In this document: piece by piece, positions 1 through 10,045 of the stretch
How the letters are laid out: every line of letters begins with the position of its first letter
How positions within the stretch are numbered: position 1 is the first letter of the stretch
Assembly: GCF_963678635.1 (NCBI RefSeq)
Contig: NC_087062.1
Location: forward strand, 88,325,845 to 88,389,844
Length of the DNA stretch: 64,000 bases
Reading direction: 5' to 3'
DNA from: Symsagittifera roscoffensis
Lineage: Eukaryota > Xenacoelomorpha > Acoela > Convolutidae
Made by a program: the position numbers and the translations under genes
Notes under the pieces: generated by a model
What the model was told of the DNA's origin: nothing
Databases searched by the model: none
The model's input: the letters and a program-made list of their open reading frames with translations, nothing else

Positions 1-604
1 ATATTTCGACAAGTGTTGGGTTTGCAAGTATCAACATTGGGTTGTGCATGATAGCGTGGTGGTCACATCGTTCTTGTTGACGGCAGGCAGTTAGAAATTG
101 GTTTTTGGGACATTTAATTGTGTTCCTTGGCTGGTAGCATTTTAGTTTAATTCCTTCTTGTCTGCATTCAGTTCAAAAGTTGAAAGTTAATTGGAATTAT
201 TAGTGGCTTTCATCTAAGGATTTTTAGTTCGTCTCTGACTTCAATTGTTCAGTGTAAAAGGACGAAGTGATTTTCACTTATATAGGGCTTGAACTAATTT
301 TTTTGTCAGCAAGGGCGTGACCGTTCGTTTTTTTTTCAGAAAAAATCTCAACTAGAGAAGAACTAGAGAAATGCATTCATACATATTAAAAAGAATTTAT
401 GAATGCTCGAAGATATATATGTACCTTTTGAATTAAATTCAAGTTTTTCTGCTAAAATTTAGGTAAGTTGCGCTTTCCAATTACGCACGACTCCGCTCTT
501 GCGATAGGGGGATTGATAAAGAAACCGATCTCTCATCTTAATTTAAACAAACGCAACGGTTATCCTGATGAAAAAACAATGATATAGAATGTGTGGTGTT
601 GCAG
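1..604 (+). other. Intron of the KLHL8-like gene (5' part outside window)
   Basis: AT-rich sequence without a supported coding region. It ends in a splice acceptor (TTGCAG at 599-604) directly before the first visible Kelch exon, so it is read as intron. The upstream exons (BTB, BACK and the first Kelch blades expected for this family) are not in the window. Confidence 0.6.
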
Positions 605-745
605 GTGGCTTCGATGACAACGCACCCCTGAAGTGTGTGGAGTGTTTCGACCCCGAGAAGAACGCATGGCAGTCTCTGGCCCCCATGCTGTCCAGCAGGG
701 GCGGAGTCGGACTCGCGTGTCTAGGGGGCAAGCTGTACGCAGTCG
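605..745 (+). CDS. KLHL8: KLHL8-like Kelch protein, penultimate exon
   Basis: This 141-nt exon encodes about 47 residues of a Kelch beta-propeller. The visible order is a GGFDD blade start, the VECFDPEKNAWQSLAPM strand signature (Y/F-D-P and a conserved Trp), then RGGVGLACLGGKLYAVG leading into the next blade. The acceptor (CAG at 602-604) and donor (CG|GTAAGT at 746) are canonical, and both ends split a Gly codon after its first base, so it joins the next exon in frame. KLHL8 is a BTB-Kelch substrate adaptor for Cullin-3 ubiquitin ligases. The assignment to KLHL8 rather than another Kelch protein rests on the RGGVG motif and the unusual C-terminal tail in the next exon. GC content is clearly higher than in the flanks. 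The gene is partial because the window starts inside it. Confidence 0.8.
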
Positions 746-1109
746 GTAAGTGGTGGACATCAAGAAAATTGGCAATTTTGAGGAACAAAAATTTTCTAAA
801 AAAAGTTCCAGTATGTTCTGTCCAATTAAGTTCTGTCCAATTGGCTCAGTTGAAAATAGAACTTTTAATTCGACATTTGAAATAAAAATCGTGGAGGGCA
901 TCTGCTGTTTCGCTTCATTTGTTTTTAAATTAGTAAAAGTCTTAGAATTTGTTCACTCTCAGTTTTTGCCATCAGTTTTAACTTTTGAATATCGCTTTTC
1001 AAATTCATTTTCGAAGTAGAGCCTTGATTAGTTTTCAAAAAAGGACTTTTGTTGATTTAAGTTTTTTAATTTGTTCAGTTGGCATTGCACTTAACTGTTG
1101 AATGATTAG

Positions 1110-1294
1110 GGGGCCATGACGGGAGCAACTACCTGGACACAGTGGAGACATATGACCCCCTGAGGGATGTGTGGGAGCAGAGTAGTGACATCAATGTGCC
1201 CCGGGCGGGGGCGGGGGTGGTGTCTGTGAACTGTCTCGTTTCCCAACTGCAAGAGATCAGCCACAAAGTCACCAATGTGCAGAGTTATGTCTAA
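1110..1294 (+). CDS. KLHL8: KLHL8-like Kelch protein, last exon with stop
   Basis: The exon follows an acceptor (TTAG at 1106-1109) and completes the split Gly codon of the preceding exon. It encodes the last Kelch blade (GGHDGSNYLDTVETYDP, then a conserved Trp in DVWEQ, then RAGAGVVSV) and a short tail starting CLVSQLQEI before TAA at 1292-1294. From memory, vertebrate KLHL8 ends with a similar RAGAGV followed by CL-SQ-R-V, which is why this member is preferred; other KLHL proteins usually stop soon after the blade. The 364-nt intron between the two exons (746-1109) has nothing else in it. An antisense open frame covering this exon is a shadow. Confidence 0.8.
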
Positions 1295-1546
1295 AATACC
1301 AGAACATGTTCTCGAAAGCGAGCTGCATCTAACGAACAAGTAACATTTGTACAGAACTGAAACTGACAATACCCAACCACGCATGTACATACTGGGAAGC
1401 AAATGGCTAGGAGCTCCAAACGGAAAGGAAGACATACAAATCAATGAGAACTTCGTAGCTGGAGATAAAAGTGTACAGCAGTGTTGTGTTGCGGAAGGTA
1501 GATGCATACAATTCAATACAAAATAATTGGAGTTGCCTCAGTCGAG

Positions 1547-1552
1547 AATAAA
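1547..1552 (+). promoter_or_regulatory. Polyadenylation signal AATAAA
   Basis: A canonical AATAAA lies about 250 nt after the KLHL8-like stop codon on the same strand, a sensible 3' UTR length. The sequence from here to 2139 shows no gene or clear repeat. Confidence 0.5.
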
Positions 1553-2139
1553 AGATATCAGTTGGGAACATTGAATTGGAAATGAAACAAAAAGTGAATT
1601 TTCTGCTCCTTCAAACTTTACTAGCCATTTAAAATATAACTTGTTGTCTATGTATCTCAAAACTTATAAAATAGTGTAGAAAGTTAGTTTCATATCATGG
1701 AATGGAAATATTTTTCAGAACTCAACGCTGGATAAGTTGCTGATTGATTTAATGATAATTTTGTTTTCTTGGGTAGAATAATTTTCACATTTAGTGTTAA
1801 GAAGGCTTTCATCTTTCGCTGTAAAGAAATTTTTATCTCAAAACAGTTTTCTTGATGTTTTTAGAGGTATAAAAAGGCTATAAATTGGAGAGGCGTGGAA
1901 AAAAATTTCGACAAAGTTTCATATCAGTAATGTCCTTACCTAGGAAAACGAAAAACCAAAAAGCCAGAAACTATAAATAATGAACACAAGAATTGGGGCA
2001 CCAAAAGACTGGACTTAATTCTGATTAACAACGTAGTGTATTAGAACGATTTTTTTTAATCTAACTTGCAAATAAAAGTGCGCACTTATTTTTGCTAGAA
2101 TCACGATCTGTAGCATTGGAAATTTCATAGCATCTGTTC

Positions 2140-2345
2140 TCTGTTTATTTGTGGCTAGTGTTTTAAATTAATGAAGTCCGTGGCTGATTGGTTAATTTGT
2201 GAGACTCATATTCTTCTGGTCGCAGATCGAATCCGAGACTGCCGAATTTTTAAAAATTCGAGGCTAATTTCTGCTTTTTATTGCATTTTTTAGAGCTGCT
2301 TCTCGTCTTCTCGCTAGTGTTTGCGATGCTAAGTTTCGCCTCTGT
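2140..2345 (+). repeat. tRNA-Leu-derived SINE-like repeat, copy 1
   Basis: The stretch has an internal RNA polymerase III A box (TGGCTGATTGG, 2181-2191) and B box (AGATCGAATCC, 2224-2233). Between them GAGACTCATATTCTT resembles the anticodon arm of tRNA-Leu(CAA). The same head, in reverse orientation, is at 20640-20760, and both copies are preceded by a related TTTATT-GTG-CTAGTGTTT block. The acceptor and T stems do not fold properly, so this is a SINE head and not a functional tRNA. Confidence 0.5.
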
Positions 2346-2819
2346 GTATAAGGATGATTTTATCATGAACAAAGCTGGGCGGGCGCTATCAATGCTGAAA
2401 AATCGATTGAAGAGAATATGCGCGAAATGTCTCTACCAATCACTGATTCCAAAAAAAAACATTCTAATGGATTTGCTTGAAAATCAGTACCTTAGCATAA
2501 CCTTGCTTGACATCGTAAATAGAGCCCGAATTTTAATAGGCCAAAATGTAGAGTATACGAAGGCTAACACCTGAGGAAGACTGGAATAGAACTTCAGGAT
2601 AACTGAGATTTTTTGAATAGAACTTGGTGTACTGTGCGGACTTTTCACTGCATATGACTGGAAGAAACTAATACGTAGAATCTTTTTTGACCGATTTTGA
2701 ATTTATCAAATGAGTCATGTAGAAATCAAGTATTCTAAAATTTGATTGATTTTACCTTCCTGTCACCCCTAATTTCCTTTACAATATTTCAGATTCTTCT
2801 CATTTGAGCTTCTGAGCAA

Positions 2820-3185
2820 TTATTCGACATCTATCGGCCATTGCGCCCTCTGGATACCTACCAAACCCTTTTTTGGTTGCTCTTGGATTATTTCTTGTTG
2901 TCTATCCCATTTAGGCATTAAATTGTAGTCGCTAAAAACGGATTGTTTTTCCGCAGTTTGGATCACTAATATCGATTTTCCAGTAAAAAGAAATTCTGTT
3001 GGTTTGTTGAAAATTGTAACATTGGCCTCGATTTTTGCCAGTTCAGGATCACAAAGTTGCGCCCGTGTCGAATCCAAGATATGAGACCAGGTTGTACTAC
3101 AACGAGTAGAAACGCCAGTTGAAGATTGAGTTCGCATCACCTGATATATTCGATTCAGAAACATTATTAAAGCAGTTTTGTGCAT
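2820..3185 (-). CDS. Unrecognised open frame, 121 codons
   Basis: An uninterrupted frame on the - strand with fairly protein-like composition, for example PELAKIEANVTIFNKP and LMPKWDRQQEIIQEQP. I recognise no domain. It has no evident splice sites, no polyadenylation signal nearby and no conserved neighbour. It may be the remnant of a mobile element, a single exon, or chance. Flanks 2346-2819 and 3186-3526 show nothing else. Confidence 0.2.
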   Translation of the reverse strand: MHKTALIMFLNRIYQVMRTQSSTGVSTRCSTTWSHILDSTRAQLCDPELAKIEANVTIFNKPTEFLFTGKSILVIQTAEKQSVFSDYNLMPKWDRQQEIIQEQPKKGLVGIQRAQWPIDVE

Positions 3186-3526
3186 TTATGAATCTACACT
3201 TAAGTCTCAGTTTTTACAAAGAGGCTTCGCATCACTTGTGATACAAAAATGTATGATTGTGATTACCAGTAAATGAAAAGACAAATCAAAATTTGAAATT
3301 AAACCAAAAAATATAGTTTTTTTTTGTCAAAAAAGTGATAAACAATACGAAAAAGGACAAAAAACTCCTGCAAAAAAATTCACTGAAGCATTAGTAACTT
3401 TGAAAAGAGCTTTCAGAATGCTAATTTGAAGCCAAACCTTTCTGTGGGAACTAAACCGGCAAAAATTAGCAGACAAAGTCTCTTCGAAAAACTTGCTTCT
3501 TTTAAAAAAAACTTTCAGTTTCGACC

Positions 3527-3605
3527 AAAAAAACAGGCCCCCGACTGAACTCGAACTTCTGGGATTTGTCGCCTCAAGCATCGATGTTACCAAATGCACA
3601 AATCA
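3527..3605 (-). repeat. tRNA-like SINE fragment (A-rich junction plus B-box region)
   Basis: On the + strand an A-rich run is followed by ACAGGCCCCCGACTGAACTC, a reversed degenerate B box, and then GTCGCCTCAAGCATC. The same arrangement recurs at 3785, 14360, 14520 and 28885, which marks a dispersed family with a tRNA-derived head on the - strand. Confidence 0.4.
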
Positions 3606-3784
3606 CTCTTTGAAGTTATAAAACAAATAAACAACTTTTAAAATTTTTTAATCAACAATGAAAAAAATCAAAACATTGTAAAAAATAGGCAAAACTTTTT
3701 GGATCTGAATTACTTGCCCAGAACCGGAATAAACACAAATGTTTTTCGAGTTCGAGTAAAAAATGCCCAAATTTTAGGTAGAAA

Positions 3785-3995
3785 AAAAACAGGTCCTGGT
3801 CGGATTCAACCATTGATCTTTGTCTTTATGGGCAGTTGCGTTACTTTTTCGCCACATGCGCGAATTAACAACTGAATTTTGATTTCATATGAACCAAAGG
3901 TAAAATTATTCAAGTGGTTCTGTTAAACTGGTTGTTGACCCGGAAAAAAGTCAATACTCCAGTTCAATAGCGCCTGCTAATCGCAAGCGAAATAT
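3785..3995 (-). repeat. tRNA-like SINE copy with CTTGC..GCAAG hairpin block
   Basis: After an A run, ACAGGTCCTGGTCGGATTCA (3789-3808) matches the copy at 28885-28910. About 150 nt further on is the block TAGCGCCTGCTAATCGCAAG, which carries a short stem-loop and recurs at 14938, 15247, 24764 and 29055. The spacing between the two blocks is similar in the 28.9-kb copy, so they are probably one repeat family. The 170 nt after it show nothing. Confidence 0.4.
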
Positions 3996-4164
3996 CGATT
4001 TTTATCGGTACATCAAATAACATGGATAGCATCTAATTGCACAAAACATTCCAACCAAAGCTTTATTTGCATTTTTTCAACGTAAGTAAATTGACAGCAG
4101 ACTACAATATGACTTTAAAGCAGATAGAGTAGTAAACTTATTGCGCCGACCATTTGAAAAATCG

Positions 4165-4740
4165 GAAGAACTTTGTATTCGCGGTCGTTTTTGTTTCTTA
4201 TTTTTTTCACGCAAAATTAGGCATCACAAACAACCATCGGAATGGGTCGAGTGATGTATACTAAAGCACCGGCAGTCGTGATTCGAACGACATTAAAAAA
4301 TATTTTTTGAGAACATTGGCTTAGAAAGTTTTAGTTGCAAAAAATCGGTTAGAAATTTTAATGTATGGTCTAGTTTCGAGCTAACAAGGTTTGTCAAATT
4401 AATGTTTATGGCCTACAATAGCTTGTTTAAGCTTAATTTAAGCCGTAAAAACTTAATTTTACTGGATTAAAGTAAGATTTTGAACTTTTTAGAGCCATTT
4501 TGGGAATCAAAACTTCAAAAAATTGCAAAATTTTGTTTTTTTTTGCGATTTTTTGGTCATTTTTGAAGAAAAACTGCTTTTCAATTGGCTGATTTTACTG
4601 TCGAATGTACCTAATTTCTAATTATTAGTTCAGATCTTACTATCCTACTACACAGAAAATACTACCCAAATGTGAAAAAAGAGGTATTTTTTAAGACTAT
4701 GGTCGGAGCAGTCTGTGCTATTTGCACAGTAACCGGGTTC
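4165..4740 (+). repeat. Dispersed ~560-bp repeat, copy 1
   Basis: The left end, around 4185-4262 (CACGCAAAATTAGGCATCAC, then GGAATGGGTCGAGTGAT), is matched in reverse complement near 28235-28330. The right end, around 4702-4737 (GTCGGAGCAGTCTGTGCTAT), is matched in reverse complement near 27776-27815. The two outer blocks are about the same distance apart in both places, but I could not align the middle. It may be a short element with conserved ends. No coding capacity. Confidence 0.35.
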
Positions 4741-5338
4741 CCTTGTTGCAAAATCAGATAATCTCAAGCAAGTGACTTCCTGTAAATGACACAATTTTAC
4801 AGCGCAATTTTAGTTGTTTGTTCACGACTTCAAGTTTGTTATTTTCACGGCACATTCAGATGTATTTCAATTGAAAAAAAAATTTGTTTGAGATTTCCTG
4901 TTTTCAAAATGCTTTTAAAAATAAAATTTTTTAAACCACTTTCCTGTATTTGTTTGTTTTTCATCTTTACTGTTGTCGCTTGTGTTTTTTCGAGCAAAAA
5001 CTAGAATTTGGAACATTGTTCTTGTGAATTTCAAACTTTCTTTGAAAAATTTCATTTCTTGTATCTCTTGCTACTCGAAGGCTCCACATCAAAGTAAAAG
5101 GTGTTTTTCCCACGCATAATCAGGTACTGCAAAGACTGTAAAACTACGTTGCCTGATGTCATGTTAAAGCCTTTTCTGTCGTCATTCGAACGCTACTTAA
5201 TAATTACTCATTTGTCTTTTTGCGTGTCGAAAAAATGAATTTGAAACAATATGAATAGTTTTATGATTTTTAAAGAAAGGTTGTTCAAACCAGAAAAGAA
5301 AAGTTTCTTAAGCCAGACAAGAACATTATTATTTTATA
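4741..5338. other. No gene seen
   Basis: AT-rich. A 72-codon frame at 4786-5004 is hydrophobic and low in complexity, and I do not regard it as a gene. Confidence 0.5.
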
Positions 5339-5731
5339 CATAGATACAGGGGCGGATCCAGGATTTTCTCGATGGGGGGGGGGCGCGGACCTTTATTTTA
5401 GGCCGACCAATTTTATTCTCCGAGCTCTCCCAAAGTACTAAAAAGAGCTTGGTTTGGCCAAATTTTCGGTGCCGCAGGCAAAATTTTGAAAAAACAGGCC
5501 AAAAACGGCGTTTTTAGGCACTTTTTGGAAATTTGTGCCTAAAAATAAGTATATATTGGCGCCAAAGGCGAATTTAGAAAAATTTTTGGGTCCGTCAGCC
5601 AAAAATGTATATCTCAAAATAGTTCAAAGGGGGATCCCTTGGGTCGGCAGGGCGTTTAATCCCTGAGGGGGGAGGGGGATGGGCGTCCGCAAACCCCTCG
5701 CCCTCCTCCTTAATCCGCCCCTGCATTGATA
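5339..5731. mobile_element. hAT-type MITE, copy 1, with imperfect 8-bp TSD
   Basis: The element runs from 5347 to 5723 (377 bp). It starts CAGGGGCGGATCCAGGATTT and ends AATCCGCCCCTG, a terminal inverted repeat with the CAGGG-type ends of hAT elements. It is flanked by CATAGATA (5339-5346) and CATTGATA (5724-5731), an 8-bp target duplication with one mismatch. The interior is G/C-run-rich and noncoding, so it would depend on a transposase in trans. A related copy is at 22484-22896 and a decayed piece at 56118-56273. The 270 nt to the next element hold nothing. Confidence 0.8.
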
Positions 5732-6000
5732 TGTAATTTTAGAGCTGCATGCAATACACGCTTTTTTTCCGCCAACAAAATTAACGGTCCTTTGTTAATG
5801 AGTAAATAACCACCATAACCACCAGCTATTTACAGAGAACCGATTACAAAATTACATGCATTAAAAAATGTTTCTGGGACCAGTAAACTTGCTTCTTCCT
5901 AAAGACAGACGGCCAAGTTCACCACAGCTCCCAAAACCCACAAAAATATTTTGATATTTTCAAGCATCCTGCTATTCCTTGAAAAATACTTTGTAGACAT

Positions 6001-7898
6001 GATGTTCACCGCGTTCAGACAATTCGGCCACAGACAATTCAGCCAATTTCAAATTCAGACAATTCAGTCAAAATGAGTGAGACAATTCGGCCAAAGACTA
6101 TTCAGACAGTTTTAAAACGTGCGCGCAAAAATTTTTCACATGCGGCAAAACATCAAAGCTTTCATTAGACGACTTATAAGTAATTCCTTTCAAATGCACA
6201 TAAAACAATTAAAATTAACAGAAACAAAAATGCCTAAGCACAATAAAACTTTATACAACTCATTATGTTTCCAATTTTGGAATAATAGTTAAGCAAAAAT
6301 CGAACTCTACAAAAAACTGCGCAATACTTAAAAGTTAACCAATTTACACGAAAGCAGACCCGAAATTGGTAATTTACAGGCGGTCAAAAAGGATATCAGT
6401 TAAAGGGCTGACCACCCCTACCACGTACTGGCCACACAGTTACGCTGATATTCTTATCATGACTTAGGCGGGGGAGGGTGCAACCGCCTATCAGGTAATT
6501 TGGGTAGTTGGTTGAAACTAATTTGATACTTTTTTAAAAGATAAACTAATTGCGATTACAATATTGACCAACCAGAAACCAGTACCGCGTTTAGCCCCTA
6601 CTTTTTGCAGTTAAATGGTCCATTGACACAATTAACATTGATTAATTTTCATTATCAAGTAGCTTGAACAGCTGGTTGATTAGTATCCGAATCATTCTCA
6701 TTCATTCACATTTAGCAAAAGTTGACGTAAAATGGAATTCGTAATATCTGAACGCGGAAAAAAACATCTTTGTCTCGACGGTTATAGATACCGTGAAAAA
6801 AACCAACTTAAGAACGGTCTCATTAAATGGCAATGTACATTTGGAAATTGTAGAGCAGTGGGTTATTTGGACGAACAGCAAGAATTTACCTTAAAAACCG
6901 AGCACGCTCATTTACCGAGCCCCTCAAAAATTCAAGCCAACTCAACATCCCTTCGAAGTATAAACCGAATCAGGCAGCAAGCTTTGGAAACAATGCCAAA
7001 ACCAAAAAACCTTGAGAGCGTCGACGAAATTCCTGAACCTCTCAAACTCACACACAGCGGTGATACGTTCCTGTATTTTGATTCTGGTAAGTCGGACAGT
7101 CGAGTTTTAGTTTTTGCAACACTACCAGCGCTTGATTTGCTTTCTCAGTCGGAAATCTGTCATTGCGATGGAACGTTTTCAGTGGTACCAGACGTCTTTT
7201 ACCAAGTTTATACTATTCATGGTGTAATCGAAAACGCAGTTATACCCTTGGTGTATGCTCTGCTGCCCAATAAGACGCAAGACACTTACGAAAAACTTTT
7301 TGGCTGCTTAGAGCAATTTGGAAAAAAAAAAGTAGTCATTGACTTTGAAGCCGCTGTTCGCAACGCCATAAAAAAAATGCAGCCTGATACAGAAATTCAA
7401 TTCTGTTTCTTCCACCTGGGCCAAGCAGTATGGCGCAATGTACAAAAACTTGGTTTTTCGCGCAAGTACATGGACGATGATGAGTTTCGACTGAATGTCA
7501 AACAAATGATTTGCTTGGCATTCGTTCCCATTGACGACGTTATTTTCGCGTTTGAGGCGCTCCGAAAAGAGGATCCCTCAGAGGAATTCCAGAGTCTATC
7601 AGACTACTTCGAAGACACCTATATTGGTGCTTGTCGAGGAAATAGACGCGTCAAACCAAAGTTTGACATTGCCGATTGGAACGTTTTCAATCGGGTGCTC
7701 AGCGGAGAACCTCGTACGAACAATTTCTTTGGTAAACTGTTGAAAGCCTTCTGACTCTAATCAAATTAGAAAAGTTTTATTGTTCCCTTTTATCTTGTCT
7801 CTTTAATCTAAATCGGCCGAATTGTCTTTGGCTGAATTGTCTGTATTTTAAATCGGCTGAATTGTCTGTGGCTGAATTGTCTCTGCGCCGATGTTCAC
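6001..7898 (+). mobile_element. MULE (Mutator-like) DNA transposon 1 with perfect 9-bp TSD
   Basis: The element spans 6010-7889 (1880 bp) and is flanked by identical GATGTTCAC at 6001-6009 and 7890-7898, the 9-bp duplication typical of Mutator-like elements. Each end is built of an iterated motif close to AGACAATTCAGCCA: about five copies at 6015-6112 and four inverted copies at 7812-7885. It contains one transposase frame at 6732-7754. The perfect target duplication indicates a recent, intact insertion. It lies only 188 bp beyond the RARS1 stop codon. Confidence 0.9.
6732..7754 (+). pseudogene. MULE transposase, FLYWCH zinc finger plus truncated DDE domain
   Basis: A 340-codon uninterrupted frame starts at an ATG that matches the internal start of the second MULE in this window. 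Residues 1-62 form a FLYWCH-type zinc finger (W33, C35, C40, H58, H60), expected to bind DNA. The transposase core follows: CHCDGTFSVVP with the first catalytic Asp at 146, VVIDFEAAVRNAI with the second Asp at 204, and the FCFFHLGQAVWR C-H motif at 225-234. The frame ends right after RTNN (328-331), where the family normally has the third catalytic residue, a Glu, and a C-terminal extension. That part is missing, so the protein should be inactive as a transposase although its reading frame is clean. It could still bind the iterated ends of its own element. Confidence 0.85.
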
Positions 7899-8086
7899 GT
7901 CACTTTAAAAAATAGGCATAAATAATAAATTGAACATCATTAATCAAAATCACCAACAAAATTAGAATACTGTTAGTTACTATTAGCTTAATGGTCATTA
8001 TGACCTCAACCGATAATCAAATCAAGATCACGCATAAGCAGTTATATATTACAGCGATAATTTCAGAGCATTCAGATCAACAGTCT

Positions 8087-10045
8087 TTACATTTTAGACA
8101 CAGTCTTTATTCCCAAAATCTGGAAAACCTGTTCCATGATTAGGGCCGTACATTCGCAGAGAACCAGTCGATGCATGTGTATAATAACTTCGCCGTTTGC
8201 TTTTTTCTCAATACAGTAGCAGTTGTCGTAGAATTCCGAAAAAGTCGTGCAAAGCTGGTACATATAATCACACAAGTAATGGATATGAAGATCAACAAGG
8301 GTTCGCTTGACCGAATCAGCGAACATGATCAGCATTTTGCCTAACTTCCTCTCTTTTTCACCAGTAAATGTCAACACATTGTCTTTTGCGTACTGCTGTA
8401 CTTGTTCAACCGATACGTTCGCTTTTCGTCTAATTGACCTGATTCGGGTGAGCGCATACAGAAGATAAACAGCAGTGTTGCCTTTATCGTCGAGCATTCG
8501 GTCGAACGAGAACACATAATCGTGCACGTAATTGTGGCTCAAATCAGCGTATTTTACGCATCCGTAAGCCACCGCTTCCTGCGCACGTTTCAACTCTTCC
8601 GGCGTCAATTCCTTGTCCCGCCCCTTTTCAATCAAAGTGTCCATTGCTCGCTTCATTCCTTCGTCCAGCAATTCGGTCAGTTTAATCGTGGTTCCTGACC
8701 TGCTTTTGAACTTCTTTTTATCCTCCCCCAACACAACCCCGAAGCCTACATGTTGCAACCTCATCACATACGGATCGTACCAACCTGCCATTCGTGCAGC
8801 GGCAAAAAATGTGTTGAAATGTAGCGACTGGCCTGAATCCACGACATACACTATCCACTCGGCGTTCTCGGTTTTGATTCGCTGACGAACAGCTGCTAAA
8901 TCAGATGTATCGTACGTATACCCGCCGTCAGACTTCACGACAGTCAAAGGCACTTCGGCTCCTGGAACGAAGAACAGCGTTCGGCCCTCGTCTTCAACTA
9001 AGAGGCTCTTTTTTCTCAACTCTGCAACTGTTTCATCCATGAGCTGCTGGTAAAAGCTCTCTCCCCTTGCAATAATATTGATATCAAGCCTTTCATAGAT
9101 CTTCTCAAAATCAAGTTTCGATACTTCACAAATCATTTGCCAAGCTTTATACACTGGTGGATCATACTTTTGTAGTTTCACTACCAATTCATAAGCACGC
9201 TTCTTGAAGTCTTCTTCCTCGTCGAAACGTTTTTTAGCTTCTCTGTAAAAAGTCTGAAGATCTTTCAAGGGCGGCGACACTGTCAAATAATCGGGAAACT
9301 TGTCCTCTAGATGAGCGATTAACATTCCAAATTGTGTTCCCCAGTCTCCTAAATGATTCAACCTCAATACATCGTGACCGACCCATTCCAGTAGCCTACA
9401 GATACTGTCTCCAATTATGGTTGACCTCAAATGACCTACATGCATTTCTTTAGCTATGTTCGGAGACGAGAAATCAACAATCACTCGTTTCTTGTCCACC
9501 ACTGGGGGTTTTGCTTTTTCATGCATCACTAAACTTCTAACAAATGAATCAATAACGTTTGTTTTCACGTTGATATTTATGTATCCTGGTCCCGCAATTT
9601 CAACTGAGTCTATCACGTCGTTTTGAGGCACATATTTGATGACAGTCTGGGAAATAACTCTGGGATTCAAATTTTTTCCCTGTTTTTTGAATTCACCGAC
9701 TAACGATAAAGCGTCGTTACATTGAAAATCCGCAAACTTATCTGAAGAAACTACCTTTGCTTCAAAATTCAGCAACTCGGGAAAAGAAGTTCTGAATGCT
9801 GTTGTAATCAAACAAGTCAGTTTTTCTGATATGGTCAAATTCGTTTCCACTTCTAAGCTTCGTTCTAAGTGCTTCTTTCTGTATTTAAGTTTTTCATTTT
9901 CGGTTTCAAGAGTGGCAAGATCTTTGGGAGGATCAGCGATTATGCCTTCTTCTAACTCATCAACTTGGCGATTCAGAGAGTCGATTTGTTCTTCAAAAGA
10001 TTGCCAAGGTTGCTCCGAGGAGTCCCCGGTTGAAGCTGCTGCCAT
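8087..10045 (-). CDS. RARS1: Arginyl-tRNA synthetase, cytoplasmic
   Basis: A single 652-codon exon that matches cytosolic arginyl-tRNA synthetase over its full length (vertebrate enzymes are about 660 aa). It charges tRNA-Arg with arginine using ATP. Residues about 15-70 form a charged, heptad-like helix matching the leucine-zipper extension that places the animal enzyme in the multisynthetase complex. Then come the Arg-tRNA synthetase N-terminal domain (to about 170) and the class I catalytic core with SSPNIAKEMHVGHLRST (HIGH-type motif HVGH at 202-205), LNHLGDWGTQFGMLIAHLED (230-249), SDGGYTYDTSDLAA (372-385) and the KMSKS-equivalent KKFKSRS (444-450). The anticodon-binding DALR domain runs from about 520 to the end. 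All signature residues are present. ATG at 10045 is preceded directly by TTAG and has another CAG at 10058-10056, so an intron or trans-splice acceptor in the 5' leader is possible. The absence of introns contrasts with RPB3 next door. Confidence 0.97.
   Translation of the reverse strand: MAAASTGDSSEQPWQSFEEQIDSLNRQVDELEEGIIADPPKDLATLETENEKLKYRKKHLERSLEVETNLTISEKLTCLITTAFRTSFPELLNFEAKVVSSDKFADFQCNDALSLVGEFKKQGKNLNPRVISQTVIKYVPQNDVIDSVEIAGPGYININVKTNVIDSFVRSLVMHEKAKPPVVDKKRVIVDFSSPNIAKEMHVGHLRSTIIGDSICRLLEWVGHDVLRLNHLGDWGTQFGMLIAHLEDKFPDYLTVSPPLKDLQTFYREAKKRFDEEEDFKKRAYELVVKLQKYDPPVYKAWQMICEVSKLDFEKIYERLDINIIARGESFYQQLMDETVAELRKKSLLVEDEGRTLFFVPGAEVPLTVVKSDGGYTYDTSDLAAVRQRIKTENAEWIVYVVDSGQSLHFNTFFAAARMAGWYDPYVMRLQHVGFGVVLGEDKKKFKSRSGTTIKLTELLDEGMKRAMDTLIEKGRDKELTPEELKRAQEAVAYGCVKYADLSHNYVHDYVFSFDRMLDDKGNTAVYLLYALTRIRSIRRKANVSVEQVQQYAKDNVLTFTGEKERKLGKMLIMFADSVKRTLVDLHIHYLCDYMYQLCTTFSEFYDNCYCIEKKANGEVIIHMHRLVLCECTALIMEQVFQILGIKTVSKM

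Noticed and set aside
1106-1516. 136-codon frame on the - strand
   Set aside because: It is antisense to the KLHL8-like last exon and 3' UTR and has no recognisable domain; the + strand reading is conserved.
2281-2574. 97-codon frame with a hydrophobic start, signal-peptide-like
   Set aside because: Its start lies in SINE-derived sequence and the rest has no recognisable pattern.
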